A stretch of DNA of 64,000 nucleotides from Pirellulales bacterium. Lineage in GTDB: Bacteria; Planctomycetota; Planctomycetia; Pirellulales; JACPPG01. Made by a program: the position numbers and the translations under genes. The notes beneath the pieces were generated by a model. It ran no database searches and had not been told where the DNA came from. It worked only from the letters and a program-made list of their open reading frames with translations. Positions 37,472 through 45,098 of the stretch are shown here, in pieces. The stretch is taken from the NCBI GenBank assembly GCA_036499395.1, contig DASYDW010000068.1, forward strand, positions 62,001-126,000, given 5' to 3'. How positions within the stretch are numbered: the stretch's first letter is position 1; every line of letters begins with the position of its first letter.

Positions 37472-37517
37472 AAAAACAAAGGCGAAGCCGTGGCAACGAT
37501 GCGCCACGGCTTCGCCT
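37472..37517 (-). terminator. rho-independent terminator of the Spy-like gene
   Basis: On the minus strand AGGCGAAGCCGTGGC pairs with GCCACGGCTTCGCCT, a 15-bp perfect stem around an 8-base loop. TTTGTTTTTG follows at once. It lies 66 bases after the stop of the Spy/CpxP-like gene and before the promoter region of the fusion gene, so it ends the former. Confidence 0.88.
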
Positions 37518-37523
37518 GCTTCA

Positions 37524-37560
37524 TTGTCCGGGGCCTCTTCTCTGTGCCGACCCCGGACAA
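37524..37560. repeat. 10-bp perfect inverted repeat before the terminator
   Basis: TTGTCCGGGG (37524-37533) and CCCCGGACAA (37551-37560) pair exactly around a 17-base loop. It lies 23 bases after the Spy-like stop codon and just before the terminator hairpin, making a double stem-loop 3' end. It could protect the mRNA 3' end. Confidence 0.6.
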
Positions 37561-37582
37561 ATTCACCAAGATTAAGTGCGCC

Positions 37583-38302
37583 TCAGGCGCCGGGCAGGAA
37601 TCCACCGCCACGTCCGGCCGGGAAGTCGAACTTGGCCCCCTGCAACTTCTCGAACTCACTTTTCTGCTCTGCCGTGAGGATGCCGAGCGCCTTTTCATTG
37701 CGCTCTTTTTGCATCGCGGCGAAGCGTTCACGCATGGCGGCACGATCACCGTCGCCAGCAGCGGCTGCGCCCCCTTGCCCACGCCCGGGACGGGATTCTG
37801 CGACCAGGGTTTCAACCTTCTTCTTTTGCTCGTCGGTCAGCTTCAGCGACGTGGCGACCTCGGCGTCTTGCAGCGATTGCAACACACCGCGACGCTGCAG
37901 GACGAGCTGCTTCAAGCGATCCTTCTGGGAGGCATCGAGCGTCGTGTCAACCTTGGCACGCAGCTCCTTGACCTTCTTTTCGATTTCGCCGCGCAGTTCT
38001 TGCATCTTCTCGCGGCGTTCTTCCTGCGACAGGTCCTGCAAGCCGGAAAAAGTTTCCCGCATCTCGGATTGCATTTGTTCCCCCGCCTCGCGCACGGTGG
38101 TCGTTTGGGCATCAGTGAGTTTCAACTCTTTTTGAACGGGTTCGAGCGTGAGCATCATCAGGACATCAGCGCCCGGGGCCATGCCCATACCGCGGCCACC
38201 GGCTCCGCCACGTCCGCGCTGCTGCGCGGATGCAACCGTGATCGAGCTGACACCAACAACGACCGCTAAAGCGGCAACAACAATCCATCGCGAGGACGAC
38301 AT
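37583..38302 (-). CDS. Spy/CpxP-like periplasmic protein
   Basis: The 239-aa product starts at the ATG at 38302, with AAGGAG about 7 bases upstream. It has a signal peptide (residues 1-26, cut near ASAQQ). A Gly/Arg/Met-rich segment comes next, followed by a long charged helical region (about 60-160). LT(D/E)xQ-type motifs (LTDAQ, LTDEQKKK, LTAEQKS) recur, which is typical of Spy/CpxP-like proteins that bind metals or chaperone unfolded periplasmic proteins. Its Gly/Arg-rich ends are common in planctomycete members. A strong terminator follows. It is not cotranscribed with the copper fusion downstream. Confidence 0.8.
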   Translation of the reverse strand: MSSSRWIVVAALAVVVGVSSITVASAQQRGRGGAGGRGMGMAPGADVLMMLTLEPVQKELKLTDAQTTTVREAGEQMQSEMRETFSGLQDLSQEERREKMQELRGEIEKKVKELRAKVDTTLDASQKDRLKQLVLQRRGVLQSLQDAEVATSLKLTDEQKKKVETLVAESRPGRGQGGAAAAGDGDRAAMRERFAAMQKERNEKALGILTAEQKSEFEKLQGAKFDFPAGRGGGFLPGA

Positions 38303-38614
38303 AGACGGGCTCCTTTTTTGCGCGTGCGAAATCGGCATAGTGAAAGTCAGGCCCAAGGATTAGGGCATCAGTGACAGGTGACGAGAAGGCATTTTCGAAA
38401 TCGTAAGAGTAGCTCGCCTGCCGCCCTGGTTTTTATCAAGAAGAGCAGTCATCGGCACGTACGATCTGCCGAATGGTGCAAGGATTAAACCCCGCTGTGG
38501 CGGCAGGGTTTCACCGGGGGAGTGGGTATTTTTCTAAATTGCTCCCACATAAGGCATTGAGCGGGGCGGGCGTTACCGCCGCAGGGCTTTGGGGCGCCTT
38601 GCATAGCGAAAGCA
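38303..38614. other. intergenic region with several hairpin-forming stretches
   Basis: This 312-base gap lies between the GH57 stop and the Spy-like start. Visible pairings are AAACCC/GGGTTT with an inner CGC/GCG (about 38487-38511), GTGGG/CCCAC (about 38522-38548) and GGCGG/CCGCC (about 38566-38580). None is followed by a clear T-run on the minus strand, so a classical GH57 terminator is not evident. The promoter of the Spy-like gene should lie near the low-numbered end. Confidence 0.4.
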
Positions 38615-40882
38615 CTAGCGTCCCTGACCGCGGCGAGCTTTCGAGGCGCCCAGAGATTTGGGGCCAAGCACGCCGTGGGGCGGATCGACGACGTAGTTCA
38701 TCCCGTGCAGGGCCGTTTTCTGCGAGCTGGCCGGCAGCCAGTCGTCCGGCGCGAGGGCTTCGTGAACGCCTGAGGACGCGGTAACGATCGAAAGCCGTAG
38801 CTCGACGGCGAAACGCCCAGCGGCGTCGCCGACGGCCAGCCAATGGGGCATGACGGCGACCGATTGTTGAATCGATTCCAGCCCTCGTTGCGATCGGCTG
38901 AGGCTCGTAATGGGAAAGGCCCAAAAGCCGGCCGGCTCGGAGGCCGAGATCGCGACGTCGAGCCCTTGCCAGCGATCGACCAGGCGCAGCGATGGGGACG
39001 ACGGCAGATCGAGCTTGCGACCGAAGTCGACCAGCACCTGGTTATTCGCGTCGATGAAATACCGGTCGGGGCAATCGGGAGGCAGGCCGGCGAAATTGAA
39101 TTCGACAGCGAAGCGGAGCGGCCGGCCTGGCGGAAGGCCGTCGAGTTCGTAGCGGATGTCGATCGCCGAGCGCTCGGCCCACAGCGTTACTTGCTTTGTG
39201 ACCGTGATGCTGCGTCCCCAGGCGTTGCCGGTGCGCGCCAGGCGAGCGCATACGCCTTCGCCGATGCGACGCAGGCGGGCCTTGTAGCGACCGTTGACGA
39301 AATCCCCACGCTCGGCGGCGCGCCCCTGAGCGACGTCTTCCAACGTCGTTTGTGGATCAAAAAAATGATCGAGCAGACTTTTCCGCGCATAGCTGTCGAA
39401 CGTCGGCCGATCGGGAGTTTGGTCGGCGCCGGTTCCGGGCGTGGGAGCCGTCCGATGATAAGGCTCGGGCTTGCGAGCCAAGGTGGCCAGCAAGTTGACG
39501 TCCAGCTCGCGCACGTCCAGTTCGTACAGACGGCCACCGGCCTCGGGCGCCAGAAAAAGCGCCAGCTTGCTATTCGCCAGTTGCAGCTCTTTGTGAACGT
39601 CGAGATTGAAATCCTCGATCGTGGCCGTTAACCACGGCTCGTCACGACCGGCAGCCTCGTCGAGCAGCTTCTCGGCCGCGATGAGATTTCCGTAAACGGC
39701 TTGCCGTAGATGAGGAAAGTAAACGCCACCAAAGATGCCGTGCCAGTACGCGCAACCACATTGCGCCCGATGGAGGGCCTGCTGCGCCTCTTGAATAACG
39801 GGGAGTTGCTCGTCGTCTTCTTCGGTCTCGTTGGCGGCGGCCGCGCAGCGCCGACTGACGGCCAACATGCGGCAGTACATTTCGTCGACTTCCGGATAGC
39901 GCACGCGGAAATTGCGCCACGTGCCGAGCGATGCTGCTGTATGGACGGCCGGAGATTCGCTGGCACCGGAAACGGCGAGCGGAGAGCTTTCGAGCGCCGG
40001 CACACCGTCAGTCGAAGGACGGTATCGCGCCAGAGTCGACCACGAGCCCATCTCGCGATAACTTCCCTCGGGCACGTAGATCTTGCCCAGCGGCGCCACG
40101 TGATCGATGCATTCGCCCAACGTCGTGACCTGCAACCAATCGGCATTCGCCGCCAGCGTGGTCAGGAAGCGTCGTAGCCATTGTCCTTCTTGCATGCGCT
40201 CGTGCATGCCGGGCCACGCGCCGAACTTCTCCGCATCGTCGGCATAGACCATCACGCCGCCGGGATGCTTCTTCGCGATGCCGCGCAGATAAGCGATCGT
40301 TTCCTCGGGTTCGGCAAAGGGAATCAAATAGCGCAGTTGCTCGTCGCCGGCAAACAGCGCGATCAACTGACCGTCGGCCTCGGAAAGGTAATAACCGCGC
40401 AGTTGGTCACTCGTCAGGCCGGCCGCCTGGAAATGAAAATCGTCGAGGACCGTGTGTTCGATATCGCAAGCGGCCATATCGGCGGCGATCGATGGCTCCC
40501 AGATGCGTTCCGGCATCCACATACCGCGCGGCCGCTGTCCGAAGAGTTGTCCCAGACGCCGACCGAAGGAATTGATCTGACCTTGCCGATCCGCATGCGA
40601 CAGCATCGGCAGAATTGGGTCGTGATAGGCGCCCCCCAACAGTTCGATCCGTCCGGCCGTGGCCAGCTCTCGCAGGCGTTGGACATATTCCGGGTGAAGC
40701 GCGGCTAGCCAATCGAGCAGCGACCCGCTGGTGTGCAGATTAATCGGCAGAATCGGGCTGCCGGCAATCGTCTCGAGAAGTGGTGCGTAGCAAGTGCGGT
40801 GGATCTCTTCATTCACCGTATCGAGATTGCCGACCGGTTGATGTTGATGCAGCACCAGAACGAGGCGCAGGCGATTGTTCAT
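38615..40882 (-). CDS. glycoside hydrolase family 57 (4-alpha-glucanotransferase/alpha-amylase type)
   Basis: The 755-aa product opens with the GH57 mark LHQHQPVGN (residues 11-19). The nucleophile is Glu125 in MWMPERIWEP. The acid/base is one of Asp215/Asp216 in YADDAEKFGAW, the same spacing as in the Thermococcus litoralis glucanotransferase. Residues about 300-390 correspond to the DUF1925 helical domain and about 430-700 to a DUF1926-like beta sandwich. It should cleave and transfer alpha-1,4-glucan chains of glycogen in the cytoplasm. No signal peptide is present. Confidence 0.93.
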   Translation of the reverse strand: MNNRLRLVLVLHQHQPVGNLDTVNEEIHRTCYAPLLETIAGSPILPINLHTSGSLLDWLAALHPEYVQRLRELATAGRIELLGGAYHDPILPMLSHADRQGQINSFGRRLGQLFGQRPRGMWMPERIWEPSIAADMAACDIEHTVLDDFHFQAAGLTSDQLRGYYLSEADGQLIALFAGDEQLRYLIPFAEPEETIAYLRGIAKKHPGGVMVYADDAEKFGAWPGMHERMQEGQWLRRFLTTLAANADWLQVTTLGECIDHVAPLGKIYVPEGSYREMGSWSTLARYRPSTDGVPALESSPLAVSGASESPAVHTAASLGTWRNFRVRYPEVDEMYCRMLAVSRRCAAAANETEEDDEQLPVIQEAQQALHRAQCGCAYWHGIFGGVYFPHLRQAVYGNLIAAEKLLDEAAGRDEPWLTATIEDFNLDVHKELQLANSKLALFLAPEAGGRLYELDVRELDVNLLATLARKPEPYHRTAPTPGTGADQTPDRPTFDSYARKSLLDHFFDPQTTLEDVAQGRAAERGDFVNGRYKARLRRIGEGVCARLARTGNAWGRSITVTKQVTLWAERSAIDIRYELDGLPPGRPLRFAVEFNFAGLPPDCPDRYFIDANNQVLVDFGRKLDLPSSPSLRLVDRWQGLDVAISASEPAGFWAFPITSLSRSQRGLESIQQSVAVMPHWLAVGDAAGRFAVELRLSIVTASSGVHEALAPDDWLPASSQKTALHGMNYVVDPPHGVLGPKSLGASKARRGQGR

Positions 40883-41094
40883 GATCGAAATCCATTTCTG
40901 ACCGAGGCAGGGGTTACGGCTGCCCAGCGCTTGGGCCGGGCGCCCACTTCCCAGAGGTCGCGTGCGAGCATCAGCGATCCTAGCCCAGCCTGGCGGAATT
41001 CACCAAGAGCAGTCGCTAGCGGGTGGCCGAGGGCCTCACGCACGGGCCATCGATTGCGAGAACTAGTCCCCGCAAGTGACCCATGCGAAGGCCG

Positions 41095-41640
41095 TTAATT
41101 GATGATCCAGGGACCGGCGTGGTCGTCCCCTTCGGCCGGCTCGCGCCGTTCCCACTCGCGACGCAATTCGCCCAGGCCGTAGGCGCACAACTCGAACTCG
41201 TGGCTCAAACGTTCGAGCAGCTCGTTTTCGCCGCGGTTTTCGTCGTTCTGGATCGTGCTGGCAATGTAGTACGCGCGCTTTCCTTGCTGGCGATAGTCCA
41301 GCAGTTGGTCGCTGCGTCCCTCGCGCTCCATACGGCGGAGGAATTCGGGATAGACGCCAGTCCAGAACAGGGCGAAGTCGCCGATGTGCCGATGGACCTC
41401 GCGACGGGCGTCACCGGCCCGGGCTTCGGCCTCGGCCACCATCGAGGCCACTTCTTCGAGCCGCCGGCCGGAAAGATTGCGAACTTTGTAGATCGCGTCG
41501 GTGTGAATAAAGCGGGTTAGCATGGCCGAGATGTACTCGACCAATGGCGGGTCGGCCACCCCGAGTCGTGTCTGAAAGACATACTCGGTCATGCCCGAGA
41601 AGAACTGATACAAGGACGCATTCGAGCGGCTTCGGTCCAT
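41095..41640 (-). CDS. conserved-looking hypothetical protein, helical
   Basis: The 181-aa product (ATG at 41640, with purine-rich GGGAG/GAGG just upstream) is predicted to be mostly alpha-helical and soluble. Notable stretches are SLYQFFSGMTEYVFQTRLGV, MLTRFIHTDAIYKVRN and GDFALFWTGVYPEFLRRM. I recognise no domain. An upstream extension to 41760 is open but low in character. It stands alone between the GH57 gene and the trp genes. Confidence 0.7.
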   Translation of the reverse strand: MDRSRSNASLYQFFSGMTEYVFQTRLGVADPPLVEYISAMLTRFIHTDAIYKVRNLSGRRLEEVASMVAEAEARAGDARREVHRHIGDFALFWTGVYPEFLRRMEREGRSDQLLDYRQQGKRAYYIASTIQNDENRGENELLERLSHEFELCAYGLGELRREWERREPAEGDDHAGPWIIN

Positions 41641-41847
41641 ACCTCGGCTCTCCCTGCTCGCCGAATTGTCCGCCGCTGGCGAGCCACCTTGTCGGGCGCG
41701 ACTCGTTGCGAGCCGCGCGGTCATCATTTCAATTATTCTCCAAGCTCTGCCAGAATCCACCGGAATTTATGCGTGAGGGCAAAGAATCGTCAAGACGAAG
41801 TCGCGGCCGGGCGTGAGCCAAAAAGGGGAATCATTGGCCACAAAAAA

Positions 41848-41873
41848 CGCAAAAAATGCGCGCAAAAAATGCG
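41848..41873. repeat. exact tandem 13-bp A-tract repeat
   Basis: CGCAAAAAATGCG occurs twice in direct succession (41848-41860, 41861-41873), with a third related CACAAAAAACGC just before. The phased A-tracts would bend DNA. It lies in the 288-base gap between the trpA stop and the hypothetical gene start. Confidence 0.6.
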
Positions 41874-41928
41874 ATTCGTTGGGAAGCGATGAACGCGACA
41901 GGGGCCGGTGGGTGCCGAGACGATGCGC

Positions 41929-42729
41929 CTAATTCAGCGCTGCGACGAGGCTGGCGACGTAATCGCCCAACTCTTTGAGCACCTGGTCGCGCGGGCGGGT
42001 GGCGGCCTCGGCCATGCGTCGAACCACGGCCGAACCCACGATCAGGCCATCGGCCACGGGGGCCAGCGTGCGCACATGTTCTGGCTTGCTGATCCCGAAG
42101 CCGACACAGACGGGCAGATCGGTCTCGCCGCGCAGCCAGCGGAGGTTATCGAGCAATTCTTGCGGCAGTTCGGTGCGCTCGCCCGTGATTCCGGTCACCG
42201 ATACGTAATAGAGAAAGCCGGTCGAGGTCTGGGCGATACGCAGCACGCGTTCGCGCGGGGTCGTCGGCGCGACCAGTTGGACGAGGCTGAAATCTTCGCC
42301 GCGGCAGATGCGCGAAAGCTCTTCCGATTCGTCGGTGGGCAAGTCGGGAACGATCATGCCGGCCATGCCGGCCGCGCGGGCGTCGCGCACATACTTCGCG
42401 GGTCCATGCCGTAAGACGATCGCATAGCTGACCATGCTGACAATTGGCGCGGGAAGCTTGGGCTTGGCCTGCTCGATGGTCTTGAAGATTTGCGCCAACT
42501 TCAGCTTGCGATCCAAAGCCCGCGTGTAAGAGGCCTGAATCACAGGGCCATCGGCAATCGGGTCGCTGTAAGGGATGCCCAGCTCGCACAGATTCGCGCC
42601 CCGGCCGATCATTTCCGCGAGCGCCAGCGCCGTGAATTCCAGATCGGGATCGCCGGCCGTCACGAAAGGCATGAAGGCCTTGCGCTTTTCGGCGCGCAAC
42701 TGGCGGAAAACGTCGTCAATGGCGGACAT
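41929..42729 (-). CDS. trpA: tryptophan synthase alpha chain
   Basis: The 266-aa product is a full TIM-barrel TrpA. Its catalytic residues fall exactly where expected: Glu49 in CELGIPYSDP and Asp60 in IADGPVIQ. The phosphate-binding ends GFGIS and GSAVV are present. It cleaves indole-3-glycerol phosphate to indole, which is channelled to TrpB. It lies 54 bases after trpB, the usual trpBA order. No other trp gene is nearby, so the pathway is split in this genome. Confidence 0.97.
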   Translation of the reverse strand: MSAIDDVFRQLRAEKRKAFMPFVTAGDPDLEFTALALAEMIGRGANLCELGIPYSDPIADGPVIQASYTRALDRKLKLAQIFKTIEQAKPKLPAPIVSMVSYAIVLRHGPAKYVRDARAAGMAGMIVPDLPTDESEELSRICRGEDFSLVQLVAPTTPRERVLRIAQTSTGFLYYVSVTGITGERTELPQELLDNLRWLRGETDLPVCVGFGISKPEHVRTLAPVADGLIVGSAVVRRMAEAATRPRDQVLKELGDYVASLVAALN

Positions 42730-42783
42730 CGAAACTCCGGAATACGGCGGGGCCTATTTAGCTCGGCGGGCAATGGTGTGATG

Positions 42784-44031
42784 TTATGCGATCGATTCGC
42801 CACGTAGTCGGGCAATTTCAAACGCATCTTTGTCGCCACGGCCTGACAGGCAGGCCACCACGATTTGATCTTTTGGACGGCGGCGCGCCTCGGCGATCGC
42901 CTTGGCGATGGCGTGCGAACTTTCAAGCGCCGGCAGAATTCCTTCGCTGCGTGCCAAAGTGTCGAATGCGGACAACGCTTCGTCATCCTGGGCGAAGGTG
43001 TAGCGGACCCGGCCTGATTCTTTCCAATAGCTGTGTTCCGGTCCGACGCCGGGATAGTCGAGCCCGGCCGAGATCGAATGCACGTCGCTGGTCTGGCCGT
43101 CCTCGTCCTGCATCACGTAGCTGTAGCTGCCGTGCAAGACGCCGGGCGAGCCGAACGACAGGGGCGCGGCATGATCGCCCGGCTTTACCGAGCGGCCCCC
43201 GGCCTCGACCCCCAGGAGTTCGACTTCCGGGTGTTCGACGAAGGGATAGAACATGCCGGCCGAATTGCTGCCGCCGCCGACGCAGGCCACGACCACGTCG
43301 GGCAGACGGCCGATTTGTGCCTTGGCTTGCTCGATCGTCTCGCGACCGATGACCGATTGAAAGTCGCGCACGATCACGGGAAACGGATGGGGGCCCACGA
43401 CCGAACCCAGGATGTAATGGGTCGTCTCGACCGAGCTCATCCAGTCGCGCATAGCCTCGTTGATCGCGTCGCGCAGCGTGCGCGAGCCACTGCTGACGGG
43501 GCGGACCTCGGCCCCCATCATTCGCATGTTGAAGACATTGAGCTTCTGCCGGCGAATGTCCTCCTCGCCCATGTAGACGACGCAGTCGAGACCAAAGTGG
43601 GCGCAGGCCGTGGCCGTAGCGACGCCATGCTGCCCGGCCCCCGTTTCGGCAATGACGCGGCGCTTGCCCATCCGCATCGTGAGCAGAGTCTGGCCGAGCG
43701 TGTTGTTAATCTTGTGGGCGCCGGTGTGATTCAGATCTTCGCGCTTGAGATAAATCTGCGCGCCGCCGAGTTGCTGGCTAAGCCGGCCCGCGTGATAGAG
43801 CGGCGAAGGGCGGCCGACGTAGTTCTTGAACAGGTCATCCAGCTCGGCGTTGAACTTCGGGTCGCGCTTCGCCTCTTCGTAGGCCACGACCAGTTCTTCC
43901 AAGGCCCGCATCAGCGTCTCGGGCACATACCGACCACCGAATGAGCCAAAGCGTCCAGCGGCGTCGGGGACGTGGCTGCTGGCGACCGAACCGGTTGCGG
44001 ATTTATTCGTGGCAGGCGTGGAGGCGGGCAT
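42784..44031 (-). CDS. trpB: tryptophan synthase beta chain
   Basis: The 415-aa product starts at the ATG at 44031 (AAGGA 7 bases upstream). A longer frame to 44220 is non-conserved and overlaps the mutM promoter region. Core motifs are [31 protein letters not shown] with the PLP lysine at Lys107, and CVGGGSNS for the cofactor phosphate. It joins indole and serine to give tryptophan. The N-terminal 25 residues are a Ser/Thr/Ala-rich extension beyond the E. coli protein. It is divergent from mutM, 191 bases apart. Confidence 0.97.
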   Translation of the reverse strand: MPASTPATNKSATGSVASSHVPDAAGRFGSFGGRYVPETLMRALEELVVAYEEAKRDPKFNAELDDLFKNYVGRPSPLYHAGRLSQQLGGAQIYLKREDLNHTGAHKINNTLGQTLLTMRMGKRRVIAETGAGQHGVATATACAHFGLDCVVYMGEEDIRRQKLNVFNMRMMGAEVRPVSSGSRTLRDAINEAMRDWMSSVETTHYILGSVVGPHPFPVIVRDFQSVIGRETIEQAKAQIGRLPDVVVACVGGGSNSAGMFYPFVEHPEVELLGVEAGGRSVKPGDHAAPLSFGSPGVLHGSYSYVMQDEDGQTSDVHSISAGLDYPGVGPEHSYWKESGRVRYTFAQDDEALSAFDTLARSEGILPALESSHAIAKAIAEARRRPKDQIVVACLSGRGDKDAFEIARLRGESIA

Positions 44032-44222
44032 TCCAGGTCCTTCTCTAGATCGCGCGGCGCCCTGAAACAAACGGTTGGCAAGCGCGGAAAAAGCGATTGT
44101 CAGCCGCACAGGGCAGGGGGTCAAGGGTGGGGCTGGCCGCGACACGGTTGGCATCCGCGCTCCTTGCTCGGCCGCAGGCGGGAGCGCTACAATTTGCGAT
44201 TCTGCGACATCGAGGAGCATTC

Positions 44223-45077
44223 ATGCCCGAGTTACCCGAAGTAGAGACCATGCGTCGCGGCATCGTGCCGATTGTGGGGAGCCAGATTGTGGCGGTCGAA
44301 CGCTGCAAGCTGCGTGCAAGGCCCATTCAAATAACGCCGGCCGGGGCACGCTTCGACGGTCGGTTGATCGGCCGGCGCGTTACGGCCATCGACCGGCTGG
44401 GCAAACGGGTCATCGTGCGGTTGGATGATGAGACCTCGGTCGTTTTCGAGCCGCGGATGACGGGGTTGGTGTTGCTGGCAGATCCTCCCACGCGCGAGCA
44501 CTTGCGGTTGCGCATCCATCTGGAGAACGGTCGTAAAACCCGCCACGAACTCATGTACTGGGACCAGCGCGGGCTGGGGTTGGTTCGCGCGGTCGATCCG
44601 GCCGAGTTGGAAAAGCTGTTTGGTCCCGAGCGATTGGGGCCGGATGCGCTTGCGATTACGGTCGAAGGGCTGCGCGAGCAATTCGTCAAAAGCCGTCGCC
44701 CGATCAAGGTAGCGCTACTGGATCAGCGCGCCGTAGCAGGGATCGGAAACTTGTACGCGTCCGAGATGCTACACCTGGCGGCGATCCACCCGGCGAGGCC
44801 GTGCCATCGCTTGCGGGCCGAGGATTGGCAGCTCTTGCACACGTGCATGCGCCGCGTTCTCGAAACCGCGATCCGCTACGAAGGTTCCACGCTTTCAGAC
44901 GGGACCTATCGCAATGCCCTGAACGAGCAGGGGAGCTATCAGAATCATCACCGGGTGTACGATCGGGCCGGTAAGCCGTGCCGGACATGCCGTGGCGAGA
45001 TCGTGCGCATCGTGCAAGCACAGCGCTCGACATTCTTTTGTCCGACGTGCCAGCCGAAGACCGCGCGACGGAAATGA
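44223..45077 (+). CDS. mutM: formamidopyrimidine-DNA glycosylase
   Basis: The 284-aa product begins MPELPEVETMRRG, so the N-terminal catalytic Pro and Glu are intact after Met removal. The conserved lysine is in DRLGKRVIV. A helix-two-turn-helix region includes LDQRAVAGIGNLYASE. The C-terminal zinc finger has CRTC and CPTC. It excises 8-oxoguanine and formamidopyrimidines and nicks the backbone. The start is chosen at ATG 44223 because the chemistry requires Pro as residue 2. It converges on glnD, 21 bases apart. Confidence 0.97.
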   Translation: MPELPEVETMRRGIVPIVGSQIVAVERCKLRARPIQITPAGARFDGRLIGRRVTAIDRLGKRVIVRLDDETSVVFEPRMTGLVLLADPPTREHLRLRIHLENGRKTRHELMYWDQRGLGLVRAVDPAELEKLFGPERLGPDALAITVEGLREQFVKSRRPIKVALLDQRAVAGIGNLYASEMLHLAAIHPARPCHRLRAEDWQLLHTCMRRVLETAIRYEGSTLSDGTYRNALNEQGSYQNHHRVYDRAGKPCRTCRGEIVRIVQAQRSTFFCPTCQPKTARRK

Positions 45078-45098
45078 CCCGGAACCCGCCCCGGCGGA

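Noticed and set aside
43033..43944. 303-residue plus-strand frame opposite trpB
   Set aside because: It is antisense to an unmistakable trpB.
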